Shown one piece after another: positions 1 through 5,106 of a stretch of 5,106 nucleotides of DNA (position 1 is the stretch's first letter; each line of letters begins with the position of its first letter). The notes beneath the pieces were generated by a model that saw only the letters and a list, made by a program, of their open reading frames with translations, made no database searches and was not told the origin of the DNA. The position numbers and the translations under genes were made by a program. Source of the stretch: Anaerolineales bacterium (lineage in GTDB: Bacteria > Chloroflexota > Anaerolineae > Anaerolineales > DRMV01); assembly GCA_026991215.1 (NCBI GenBank), contig JALXBY010000227.1:1-5106 (forward strand), in the 5' to 3' direction.

Positions 1-931
1 GGTGGGTATACTCGACCATGACCACCGCGTCGCCCCGGGCCGGCAGTTCGCCGCCGGTCCAGATCCGGGCGCACTGGCCCGGCTTCAGGCTCAGTCCGGT
101 ACCGGGTTCACCCATGTTGATTTCGCCGATGATACTGAGCAGGGCCGGTTCCGATTCCGAGCAGCCAAAGGTATCCCGGGCCCGGACCGCGAACCCGTCC
201 ATGGTGGAACGGGTAAAGGGCGGAAGCTGTTCCGGAGCGGCCAGCCGGTCATCCATGACCACTCGGCCCAGGGCCGCCTCCACCGTGGTGGCCCGCTGCC
301 GCAAGCGGGCGCGTTCGGCTTCCCTGGCTTCCTCGGAAGGGAACTTGAGCACGTCCAGGATGCGGGTGATGTCCCCCCACAGGGGCAGGGTGCCGTGCTG
401 GAGCACGCCCTGGACCTTGCGGGCCTGGGCGCTGCCCAGAATCTTCTTTCCCCCCACCGTGATTTCGTACACCGCGGGCACGTGGAAGCAGACCGGATTG
501 GTGCGCCCCTGCTGCCAGGCGGCCCGGCTTTCCTCCATGCGCGCGGGCAGGCCCAGCCGGGCCAGGCCAGCCAACAGCCCCTGGGCCAGCACCCGGTAGG
601 CCTGCAACACGTCCCCCTGAACGCGAGGTTCCTGGTACGGCGCCACCACCGAGTAAGTGAGTTCGTCGGTATGCAAAATGGCCCGGCCCCCGGTCGGCCG
701 GCGGACCACGTCCCATCCCCGTACCTGCAGCCGGGTTTCGTCGATTTCCGCAAAGGCCTGGGCCACGCCCAGGGAAAGGCAGGGCGGTTCCCAGGCATAC
801 ACCCGCAACACAGGCCGCGACGCGCCCGCCGCAACCGAATGCAGCAGGGCCTCGTCCACGGCCATGTTCCAGGGGCCGGGATGGGGGTCTTCATCCCAGA
901 GCAAGCGCCAGACCGTCCGGGGCCATGCCAT
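1..931 (-). CDS. LipM/LplA-type acyltransferase fused in frame to MoeA N-terminal region (partial, runs off left edge)
   Basis: One open frame of 310 codons from an ATG at 931, with AGGAG 6 nt upstream; no stop before the window edge. Residues 1-225 are a biotin/lipoate ligase-fold acyltransferase: NMAVDEALL (22-30), RRPTGGRAILH (77-87), LTYS (91-94), PVCF with Cys148, GGKKILGSAQAR (160-171) and LQHGTL (177-182). A Cys in the CF motif plus the GKKI lysine resembles LipM octanoyltransferases, which move octanoyl from acyl carrier protein onto lipoyl domains; lipoate ligase activity is the alternative. From about residue 220 the protein is MoeA-like: APEQLPPFTRSTMDGFAVRA (232-251), the DTFGCSES stretch, GEINMGEP (269-276) and WTGGELPARGDAVVMVEY (291-308). 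MoeA inserts molybdate into adenylylated molybdopterin. The usual first 35 or so MoeA residues and the usual tail of the LipM family are both missing. Family calls are strong; whether the join is natural is uncertain. Confidence 0.85.
   Translation of the reverse strand, partial: MAWPRTVWRLLWDEDPHPGPWNMAVDEALLHSVAAGASRPVLRVYAWEPPCLSLGVAQAFAEIDETRLQVRGWDVVRRPTGGRAILHTDELTYSVVAPYQEPRVQGDVLQAYRVLAQGLLAGLARLGLPARMEESRAAWQQGRTNPVCFHVPAVYEITVGGKKILGSAQARKVQGVLQHGTLPLWGDITRILDVLKFPSEEAREAERARLRQRATTVEAALGRVVMDDRLAAPEQLPPFTRSTMDGFAVRARDTFGCSESEPALLSIIGEINMGEPGTGLSLKPGQCARIWTGGELPARGDAVVMVEYTH
257..274 (-). other. Junction between LipM-like and MoeA-like segments (ALGRVV codons)
   Basis: These six codons encode ALGRVV (residues 220-225). 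Before them the sequence follows the C-terminal part of a LipM/LplA protein (RQRATTVEAALGR); after them it follows MoeA (DDRLAAPEQLPPF). From memory of the families, an ALGR-V type motif is common both near the end of LipM/LplA proteins and near residue 35-40 of MoeA (EALGRVLAEDV), so the exact crossover cannot be placed more finely. The reading frame is uninterrupted. The short shared motif is what a recombination or assembly crossover would be expected to use. Confidence 0.6.
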
Positions 932-937
932 GGGGGT

Positions 938-942
938 CTCCT
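938..942 (-). promoter_or_regulatory. Shine-Dalgarno site of the LipM-MoeA frame
   Basis: AGGAG on the minus strand, separated by six bases from the ATG at 931. It settles the start: the second in-phase methionine is at residue 23, inside the conserved NMAVDEALL motif, so it would be too late. Confidence 0.7.
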
Positions 943-962
943 GCGGCAAATTCGAAGAGGTA

Positions 963-1034
963 TTCACACAGAGCCACAGAGAGCACAGAGGTAGTCCCAA
1001 ACATACCACCGTGTTCTTCGTGCCTCTGTGGGAG
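963..1034. repeat. Imperfect inverted repeat made of CACAGAG units, intergenic
   Basis: Left arm 963-992 and right arm 1005-1034 pair with each other at about 22 of 30 positions around a 12-base loop. The left arm holds three exact CACAGAG copies (967-973, 975-981, 984-990); the right arm holds one inverted copy, CTCTGTG at 1024-1030. It fills most of the 111-base gap between the oxidoreductase stop and the LipM-MoeA start. No T-run follows the stem on the minus strand, so it is not a standard intrinsic terminator, although it could fold in the transcript. Similar CACAGAG-rich intergenic elements are, as I recall, dispersed in many environmental bacterial genomes; function is unknown. Confidence 0.7.
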
Positions 1035-1042
1035 ACCCATCC

Positions 1043-2110
1043 TTACGGGCCGGGCGGCACGTCCAGCCAGCGGTCCTGGGCCGCGCTTTCCCGCACCGTG
1101 AGCACGGCCCGGAGCAGGGCCTCGGCCTGTTCCAGGGGCTTGAGGGAATCTTCGATCCCGGCCAGGACCTTCAGGAAGTGCCACATTTCCTGCAGGTACA
1201 TCATGTTGCCGTCGTACTGGGGCCACGCGCGCACCAGGCGTTCCGGCCCCTCCGATGTGACCCGGTACAGTTCGACCCGATGGGGGGCATACGACCAGCG
1301 GATGGTGCCCGTGGTTCCCAGGATTTCCAGGGTGCAGGTGTATTCCCGGTTGAGATAGTCCGTGTGTACCGAGGCCCGGACCGGGCTTTCCTGGAAGGTG
1401 ACCCAGGCCTCCACCAGGTCCTCGGTTTCGATGTTCAGGGTGCCGGTATGCACAATCCAGCCGTGGACCCGCGCGAAGGGGCCGAAAAGCCACCACAGGG
1501 TATCGAACTCGTGGATACGGTCCAGGAGCACGCCGCCCCCCAGGTCACGGCGGGCGCTGTAGCCCTGGCGGTAGTCCTCCCAGGGGTGCCAGTCGGGCAG
1601 GTACTGGCCAAAATGGGCACGGGCGAACAGAGGCTGGCCGATGCGCTCCTCTTCGAGCCAGGCCCGGACTTGTTGCAGGCCGGGGTGAAAGCGGAAGTTG
1701 CACCCCACCAGCGTCTTCAGGCCCCGTTTCTGGACGGTTTCCCGCAGTTGTGCGACGCCTTCCAACGAGGCGGCCAGGGGCTTTTCGATGAACAGGTGCG
1801 CACCCACCTCGGCCAGGGCCTGGGCCTGGGGGATGTGGAACACAGGGGGGGTACAAATCAGTGCAGCATCGGGTTGCAGGTCCAGGGCCGCGTCCCAATC
1901 GGGCACGGTCTTGATGCGCAGTTCCTGGGCCAGGTCTTCGGCCCGTTCTCGATTCACATCATAGCACCAAATCTTGCGTACACCTATTTGTCGCAGGTTG
2001 CGGGCATGCCGCCGCCCGATAGAGCCACAGCCAACCACCAGGAAGCGGGCTTCTTGCAACCAGTACAACAAATTGTTCAGTGGCGCTACGGTTCGACCGT
2101 TGTCAGACAT
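1043..2110 (-). CDS. Gfo/Idh/MocA-family NAD(P)-dependent oxidoreductase
   Basis: Complete 355-residue protein, a normal length for the family, which oxidises or reduces sugars, cyclitols and related hydroxy compounds in the cytoplasm. The Rossmann nucleotide-binding motif GCGSIGRRHARNL is at residues 27-39, the family hallmark EKP at 109-111, and the C-terminal domain has the D-x-x-H pair (D197, H200 in LLDRIHEFD) that normally contributes to catalysis. The substrate cannot be read from sequence. The WHPWED and GGGVLLD..HE.D pattern resembles members found in surface-sugar clusters, but no other sugar gene lies here. The ATG at 2110 has AAAGGG nine bases upstream. It puts an unusual extension of about 20 residues before the first beta strand, and I see no better ribosome-binding site downstream. 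The gene starts 33 bases after the muramidase stop, so cotranscription is plausible. It ends in TAA just before the inverted repeat. Confidence 0.93.
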   Translation of the reverse strand: MSDNGRTVAPLNNLLYWLQEARFLVVGCGSIGRRHARNLRQIGVRKIWCYDVNRERAEDLAQELRIKTVPDWDAALDLQPDAALICTPPVFHIPQAQALAEVGAHLFIEKPLAASLEGVAQLRETVQKRGLKTLVGCNFRFHPGLQQVRAWLEEERIGQPLFARAHFGQYLPDWHPWEDYRQGYSARRDLGGGVLLDRIHEFDTLWWLFGPFARVHGWIVHTGTLNIETEDLVEAWVTFQESPVRASVHTDYLNREYTCTLEILGTTGTIRWSYAPHRVELYRVTSEGPERLVRAWPQYDGNMMYLQEMWHFLKVLAGIEDSLKPLEQAEALLRAVLTVRESAAQDRWLDVPPGP

Positions 2111-2143
2111 AGCGCCCGTCCCTTTGCAGGGGATGGTACAGGT

Positions 2144-3058
2144 TCATTGCACCTTTTCCGCGAAGCGGAGGCTGATCCACTGGTTCTCACCGATGCGGCC
2201 CCAGGGCGCATAGGGCTGGCCGTAGTCCGAGACCTCGACCACGTAGACAATCTGGCCTCGGCGCAGCCCGCCCACCACCGGGTACTGGATACCCGGACCC
2301 CGCCGCACCCGCAGGGAGACCGCGGTGACCCGATAGGGCGTGCCCTGGGGCGTTCCACCCTGGCCGCCGGTATCGGTTCCAGGGGCCACGCCCAGGGTCA
2401 GCCGTTCCAGGCGGTTGACCCGCCACCACGCGGCCCGGTCCAGGGGCATGCCTGCGAAGCGGAACAGGTCCTCCAGGGTGCCGTTGAAGCGGTCCCGGTC
2501 GATGTTGCTGGTATAGCCGGGGATGCGCCCCTGGCTGGTGTACTGCCAGAAGGTCCAGGTGGTCCAGCCGTTGGGCAGGGTGGGTTCCGCGGCCTGGGTG
2601 TACTGGGCAATCCAGAGGGGCCAGTTCTTGGCCCGCAGGTGCGCGGGCAGCGGCCCCAGGTAGCGGGCGAAGCCCGGCGAGGTGTAGAGGATGGGCGTGC
2701 GCCCGAAGAGGGATTCCAGGAGGTCCATGGCCTCGGCCACCTGGCTCCAGGTGCAGGGGGCCTTTTCCACGTCCAGCACCGGCGGGAGTTCGCCCAGGTC
2801 GCCAGTATCCGAGACCACCCGGTAAAGGGTGCGCATCTGGGTGGCGATGCTGACCTGGTCGGCCAGGTCCGGGCGGAAGAAGACGTACGCGCCCCGGAGC
2901 ATCAGGCCTTTGCTGCCTTCCCAGTGCTGGATGAATTTGGCGTCCGCGTAGGTGCCTTCCGAGCCTTTGATGAACACGAAGTAGATGCCAGCCCGGGCCG
3001 CGGCCACCCAGTCGATTTCCGGCTGCCACTTGCTCACGTCAATGCCTTCTACGGGCAT
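2144..3058 (-). CDS. GH25 muramidase (lysozyme) with C-terminal bacterial SH3 domain
   Basis: Complete 304-residue protein. Residues 1-205 are a glycoside hydrolase family 25 domain, which cuts the MurNAc-GlcNAc bond of peptidoglycan: GIDVSKWQ (5-12) with Asp7, the DxE catalytic motif in PVLDVEK (Asp96, Glu98), WQYTSQG (171-177) and NIDRDRFNG (185-193). A Gly/Thr/Pro-rich linker (about 222-241) leads to an SH3_3-type domain (about 242-304: VSLRVRRGPG, VVGGLRRGQIV, WGRI, WISL) expected to bind cell wall. The start is firm: the ATG has AGGAGG five bases upstream and the catalytic fold begins at residue 5. There is therefore no signal peptide, a feature shared with phage endolysins, yet no phage genes are visible nearby. 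A role in wall remodelling, or lysis after non-classical release, is inference. The gene begins 30 bases after the membrane-protein gene ends. Confidence 0.95.
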   Translation of the reverse strand: MPVEGIDVSKWQPEIDWVAAARAGIYFVFIKGSEGTYADAKFIQHWEGSKGLMLRGAYVFFRPDLADQVSIATQMRTLYRVVSDTGDLGELPPVLDVEKAPCTWSQVAEAMDLLESLFGRTPILYTSPGFARYLGPLPAHLRAKNWPLWIAQYTQAAEPTLPNGWTTWTFWQYTSQGRIPGYTSNIDRDRFNGTLEDLFRFAGMPLDRAAWWRVNRLERLTLGVAPGTDTGGQGGTPQGTPYRVTAVSLRVRRGPGIQYPVVGGLRRGQIVYVVEVSDYGQPYAPWGRIGENQWISLRFAEKVQ

Positions 3059-3063
3059 GGCTC

Positions 3064-3069
3064 CCTCCT
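3064..3069 (-). promoter_or_regulatory. Strong Shine-Dalgarno site (AGGAGG) of the muramidase gene
   Basis: AGGAGG on the minus strand with five bases to the ATG at 3058. It is the best ribosome-binding site in the window and fixes a start that leaves no room for a signal peptide. It sits beside an AT-rich stretch (3070-3090) in which I cannot identify a convincing promoter pair. Confidence 0.8.
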
Positions 3070-3088
3070 AAAATAGGATAAATCAAAT

Positions 3089-4489
3089 CTAACGTTCGGC
3101 ACCTTTTGAGATTTTAGGGGGGCTGACGCTTTGATGTCTCCACACGACCGACAGCCCTAAAAGCATGAACGACAGGATTGTAGCGACATTGTAATTTTGA
3201 AGCATGCCTTCAAACCACAGCACATAGGGGGCAAAAAATAGTATCGAAAATATCACAATGTAAATAAGGCTTTTCCCGGTAACGCAAGGGCTTTTGGGGA
3301 ATACAAACAGCGCAGCCATCATGCTTGTTCCTGCTGTCGCCCAAACAAGTAACTCTATCAGTTTTATTCCATATTTATTTTGTAGCGCGGGCGGGAAAAA
3401 GTACATGGTAACAATAAACAAGAACCAAGCGTACAGAATGATTCCATAAGAAGCGATTCGCGCCCACCGGGATTTATATCTTGCGCAATTGCCAAGCCCA
3501 ATAAGGGACAGCAAAGCGGCAGAAAGGGATAAAACCATTTCTCCCCAAAGCATCTCATGCAATTTTAGACCTGGGTTTTGAACACGAAAGTAGGGACCCA
3601 CCGCACGCCATACCCATACGCCGTTGGCTTTTCGAATCAAGATACCTTCGTGGCCCATCGCAAAAATCACGTTTCCAGATTTGGGGTCGATTACAGCATC
3701 TAAGGGGCCCTGGTGAACATGGGGGTTTCCAGGATGGAAACGAGCATAGTACATCCGTTGTGCGCCTGATGCGGGACGAAGCGGGTACTCGACCCGCCAT
3801 TCCCCCGGTTTTGTAGAGATTTCAATGGGTTGTCCGGGCGCGAAACGGACGGAAAGATTTTCATCCATGATTACCTTGGGTTCTTGTGGGAGACGCGGAT
3901 TAATGCACGGACTTGTATCTTCATATCTATGCCAGGATTCCCCACCATCTTGGCTAATATAACTTGCATACGCTGAAGAAGCGACAATGCCCTGATCGGT
4001 TACCCTAAGGCATGCAATACCATAATCAGGAGCAGCCACGTCAGCCAGTGTTAACAGGAGCGTAAGTCCACCCAAAGCGAACGCAAATCGGCGGCTGACC
4101 AGAAAATTTTCTTTGGAAAAGCGAAAGAGCCAAAAACTCAGGCCCAACGCTACGATCGCTACAATGTCGGTAGGATCTAAGACGATATGTAATGTGATAC
4201 CCCACAAGTATGCGTTCACAAGTTGGTTTATCGACGGGCTGACTTTGACCAGGATAAATCCGCCCCCGATTGCTCCCCAGATATAAATATCGGCATGACG
4301 AAATATGCGTGTTGGAAAGAAGGTCTTGAACAAGGCGTATACGACCACCGGAGCAAAGAAGAGCCATGCAAAATCACTAAGTTTTCCTGCGAGTAAGGAA
4401 GGGAAATAAGGCTGTAATACAAACTCGTTGAACGCATAAAGAAAGACCGCACCCCATACCAAACTTTGATATATCCTTTCCCTTCGCAT
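3089..4489 (-). CDS. Predicted ten-helix membrane protein with an extracytoplasmic Asp-box domain, function unknown
   Basis: 466 residues from the ATG at 4489. Hydrophobic segments lie near residues 10-29, 38-56, 67-84, 98-122, 136-153, 315-335, 344-365, 374-397, 407-426 and 433-450. Arg/Lys-rich loops (52-66, 123-134, 337-344, 399-406 and both termini) alternate so that N and C termini are inside and residues 154-314 are outside. The first half carries GKLSDFA (35-41), KVSPSIN (82-88) and DPTD (105-108); I associate this pattern with an uncharacterised bacterial membrane family but know no function. The outer domain has a clear Asp box, SQDGGESW (179-186), and a second propeller-like stretch, NVIFAMGHEGILIRKANG (273-290). 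Such boxes are beta-hairpin structural motifs of sialidase and Vps10 propellers, not catalytic sites; about 160 residues is too short for a full propeller. The gene is visibly AT-richer than its neighbours, suggesting transfer or relaxed constraint. It is followed by the muramidase gene after 30 bases. Confidence 0.85.
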   Translation of the reverse strand: MRRERIYQSLVWGAVFLYAFNEFVLQPYFPSLLAGKLSDFAWLFFAPVVVYALFKTFFPTRIFRHADIYIWGAIGGGFILVKVSPSINQLVNAYLWGITLHIVLDPTDIVAIVALGLSFWLFRFSKENFLVSRRFAFALGGLTLLLTLADVAAPDYGIACLRVTDQGIVASSAYASYISQDGGESWHRYEDTSPCINPRLPQEPKVIMDENLSVRFAPGQPIEISTKPGEWRVEYPLRPASGAQRMYYARFHPGNPHVHQGPLDAVIDPKSGNVIFAMGHEGILIRKANGVWVWRAVGPYFRVQNPGLKLHEMLWGEMVLSLSAALLSLIGLGNCARYKSRWARIASYGIILYAWFLFIVTMYFFPPALQNKYGIKLIELLVWATAGTSMMAALFVFPKSPCVTGKSLIYIVIFSILFFAPYVLWFEGMLQNYNVATILSFMLLGLSVVWRHQSVSPPKISKGAER

Positions 4490-4496
4490 GGCTCCA

Positions 4497-4501
4497 CCTC
4501 C
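4497..4501 (-). promoter_or_regulatory. Shine-Dalgarno site deciding the membrane-protein start
   Basis: GGAGG on the minus strand, seven bases before the ATG at 4489. A longer frame opens at 4525, but its 12 extra residues (Cys/Gly/Trp-rich) are translated partly from the repeat-derived spacer and would precede the natural basic MRRER end of the first membrane helix, so the shorter start is preferred. Confidence 0.75.
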
Positions 4502-4519
4502 CCACCAACACCCCGCACA

Positions 4520-4561
4520 GCACACCGCGCACCGCGCACTGCGGACTGCGCACCGCGCCCC
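4520..4561. repeat. Tandem GC-rich heptamer repeat (GCGCACC-like), intergenic
   Basis: Six consecutive 7-base units on the plus strand: GCACACC, GCGCACC, GCGCACT, GCGGACT, GCGCACC, GCGCCCC. The array begins immediately next to the carboxyltransferase stop codon (4562-4564) and occupies most of the 72-base gap before the membrane-protein gene. A degenerate continuation may reach about 4513. Such GCRSACY heptamers look like a simple-repeat family that could vary in copy number; no function is evident. Confidence 0.75.
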
Positions 4562-5106
4562 TCACATCCGAAACACCCCAAAATGACCTTCCTCGTAGGG
4601 GGAATTGAGCACGATTTCCAGGGCCAGGCCCAGCACGTCCCGGGTTTCCGCGGGGTCTAAGATGCCGTCGTCCCACAGGCGGGCCGTGGCGTAGTAGGGG
4701 TTGCCCTCCCGCTCGTACTTCTCCAGGATGGGCTTCTTGAAGGCCTCGGCCTCTTCGGGGGTGAAGGGCGGCTTGCCTTCCCGCTTGTGCTGGTCTTCCT
4801 TGACCGTGAGCAGCACGTTGGCCGCCTGCTCGCCGCCCATCACGCTGATGCGGCTGTTGGGCCAGGTCCAGAGGAAGCGGGGTTGATAGGCCCGGCCGGC
4901 CATGGCGTAGTTCCCCGCGCCGAAGGAGCCGCCGATGATGACGGTGATTTTGGGCACCGTGGCGTTGGCCACCGCGTGCACCATTTTCGCGCCGTCCTTG
5001 GCGATGCCCCCGGCCTCGTACTCCTTGCCCACCATGAAGCCCGTGATGTTCTGCAAGAAGAGCAGGGGGATGCGCCGCTGCTGGCACAACTCGATGAAGT
5101 GGGCAC
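4562..5106 (-). CDS. mccB: Methylcrotonyl-CoA carboxylase-type carboxyltransferase (beta) subunit, C-terminal part
   Basis: The frame is open at the right edge (first full codons read AHFIELCQQRRIP), so only the last 181 residues are present and the true start lies outside; full-length family members are about 530 residues. Visible family blocks are LLFLQNITGFMVG, EAGGIAKDGAKMV, VPKITVIIGGSFGAGNYAM, GRAYQPRFLW, RISVMGGEQAA, YYATARLWDDGILDPAETR and the terminal FGVFRM. In this family the beta subunit transfers carboxyl from biotin to 3-methylcrotonyl-CoA, a step of leucine and isovalerate breakdown, working with a biotin carboxylase/biotin-carrier alpha subunit. GGSFGAGNY is the glycine-rich oxyanion-hole region of the crotonase-like carboxyltransferase fold. 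A closely related acyl-CoA specificity such as geranyl-CoA cannot be excluded from this end alone. Partner genes (alpha subunit, isovaleryl-CoA dehydrogenase) would be expected upstream, beyond the right edge. Its stop abuts the heptamer repeat. Confidence 0.93.
   Translation of the reverse strand, partial: AHFIELCQQRRIPLLFLQNITGFMVGKEYEAGGIAKDGAKMVHAVANATVPKITVIIGGSFGAGNYAMAGRAYQPRFLWTWPNSRISVMGGEQAANVLLTVKEDQHKREGKPPFTPEEAEAFKKPILEKYEREGNPYYATARLWDDGILDPAETRDVLGLALEIVLNSPYEEGHFGVFRM

Noticed and set aside
91..894. Minus-strand open frame of 267 codons in another phase
   Set aside because: It is the frame-shifted shadow of the LipM-MoeA gene (Arg, Pro, Trp and Cys-rich, no motifs). It is useful only as evidence that no frameshift interrupts the true frame.
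2..994. Plus-strand open frame of 330 codons at the left end
   Set aside because: It lies opposite the LipM-MoeA frame, which has diagnostic motifs throughout; the plus-strand product shows none.
963..1034. Intrinsic terminator for the oxidoreductase gene
   Set aside because: A hairpin is possible, but it is imperfect and no T-run follows it on the minus strand.
1028..3076. Long plus-strand open frame of 682 codons opposite the oxidoreductase and muramidase genes
   Set aside because: Its translation is rich in Gly, Pro, Gln, His and Val with no recognisable domain, while the minus strand encodes two clear protein families across the same bases. It is an antisense artefact of high GC codon use.
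3062..3090. Promoter for the muramidase gene in the AT-rich spacer
   Set aside because: The stretch is AT-rich, but I cannot find a -35 and -10 pair with proper spacing, and the short gap suits cotranscription.
4490..4525. Alternative upstream start of the membrane protein
   Set aside because: The extra 12 residues overlap repeat-rich spacer and the GGAGG site points to the ATG at 4489.
4513..4561. CRISPR array
   Set aside because: Seven-base tandem units without spacers; repeat and spacer lengths do not fit CRISPR.

Overview
This 5.1 kb window looks like part of a high-GC bacterial chromosome, perhaps from an environmental genome. All five genes read on the minus strand. The style of the proteins (a LipM-like acyltransferase, a gephyrin-like MoeA domain with the RSTMDGFAVRA signature, and a GH25 muramidase with an SH3 tail) together with CACAGAG-type intergenic repeats suggests Chloroflexota (Anaerolineae-like). 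That placement is recall-based inference, not a demonstrated assignment.

In transcription order (right to left): (1) 5106-4562, the C-terminal part of a methylcrotonyl-CoA carboxylase-type carboxyltransferase; (2) 4561-4490, a short spacer of tandem GC-rich heptamers; (3) 4489-3089, an AT-richer gene for a predicted ten-helix membrane protein with an Asp-box domain placed outside the cell; (4) 3058-2144, a GH25 muramidase with a C-terminal SH3 domain; (5) 2110-1043, a Gfo/Idh/MocA-family NAD(P)-dependent oxidoreductase; (6) 1042-932, an intergenic imperfect inverted repeat built from CACAGAG units; (7) 931-1, an open reading frame that begins as a LipM/LplA-type lipoyl-domain acyltransferase and continues without stop or frameshift into the N-terminal region of molybdopterin molybdotransferase MoeA, leaving the window at its left edge.

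Genes 3 to 5 are separated by only about 30 bases each and could be cotranscribed, but the products do not form an obvious pathway. The muramidase and membrane protein may both act at the cell envelope; the others are metabolic or cofactor genes. The chief anomaly is the LipM-MoeA join, which falls inside a short motif (ALGRV) that both protein families have at the relevant place. It could be a natural fusion, a recombination product or an assembly chimera. The second anomaly is the AT-rich membrane-protein gene in an otherwise GC-rich setting. There is no gene-free stretch longer than about 110 bases, and I see no RNA genes, insertion sequences or CRISPR array.
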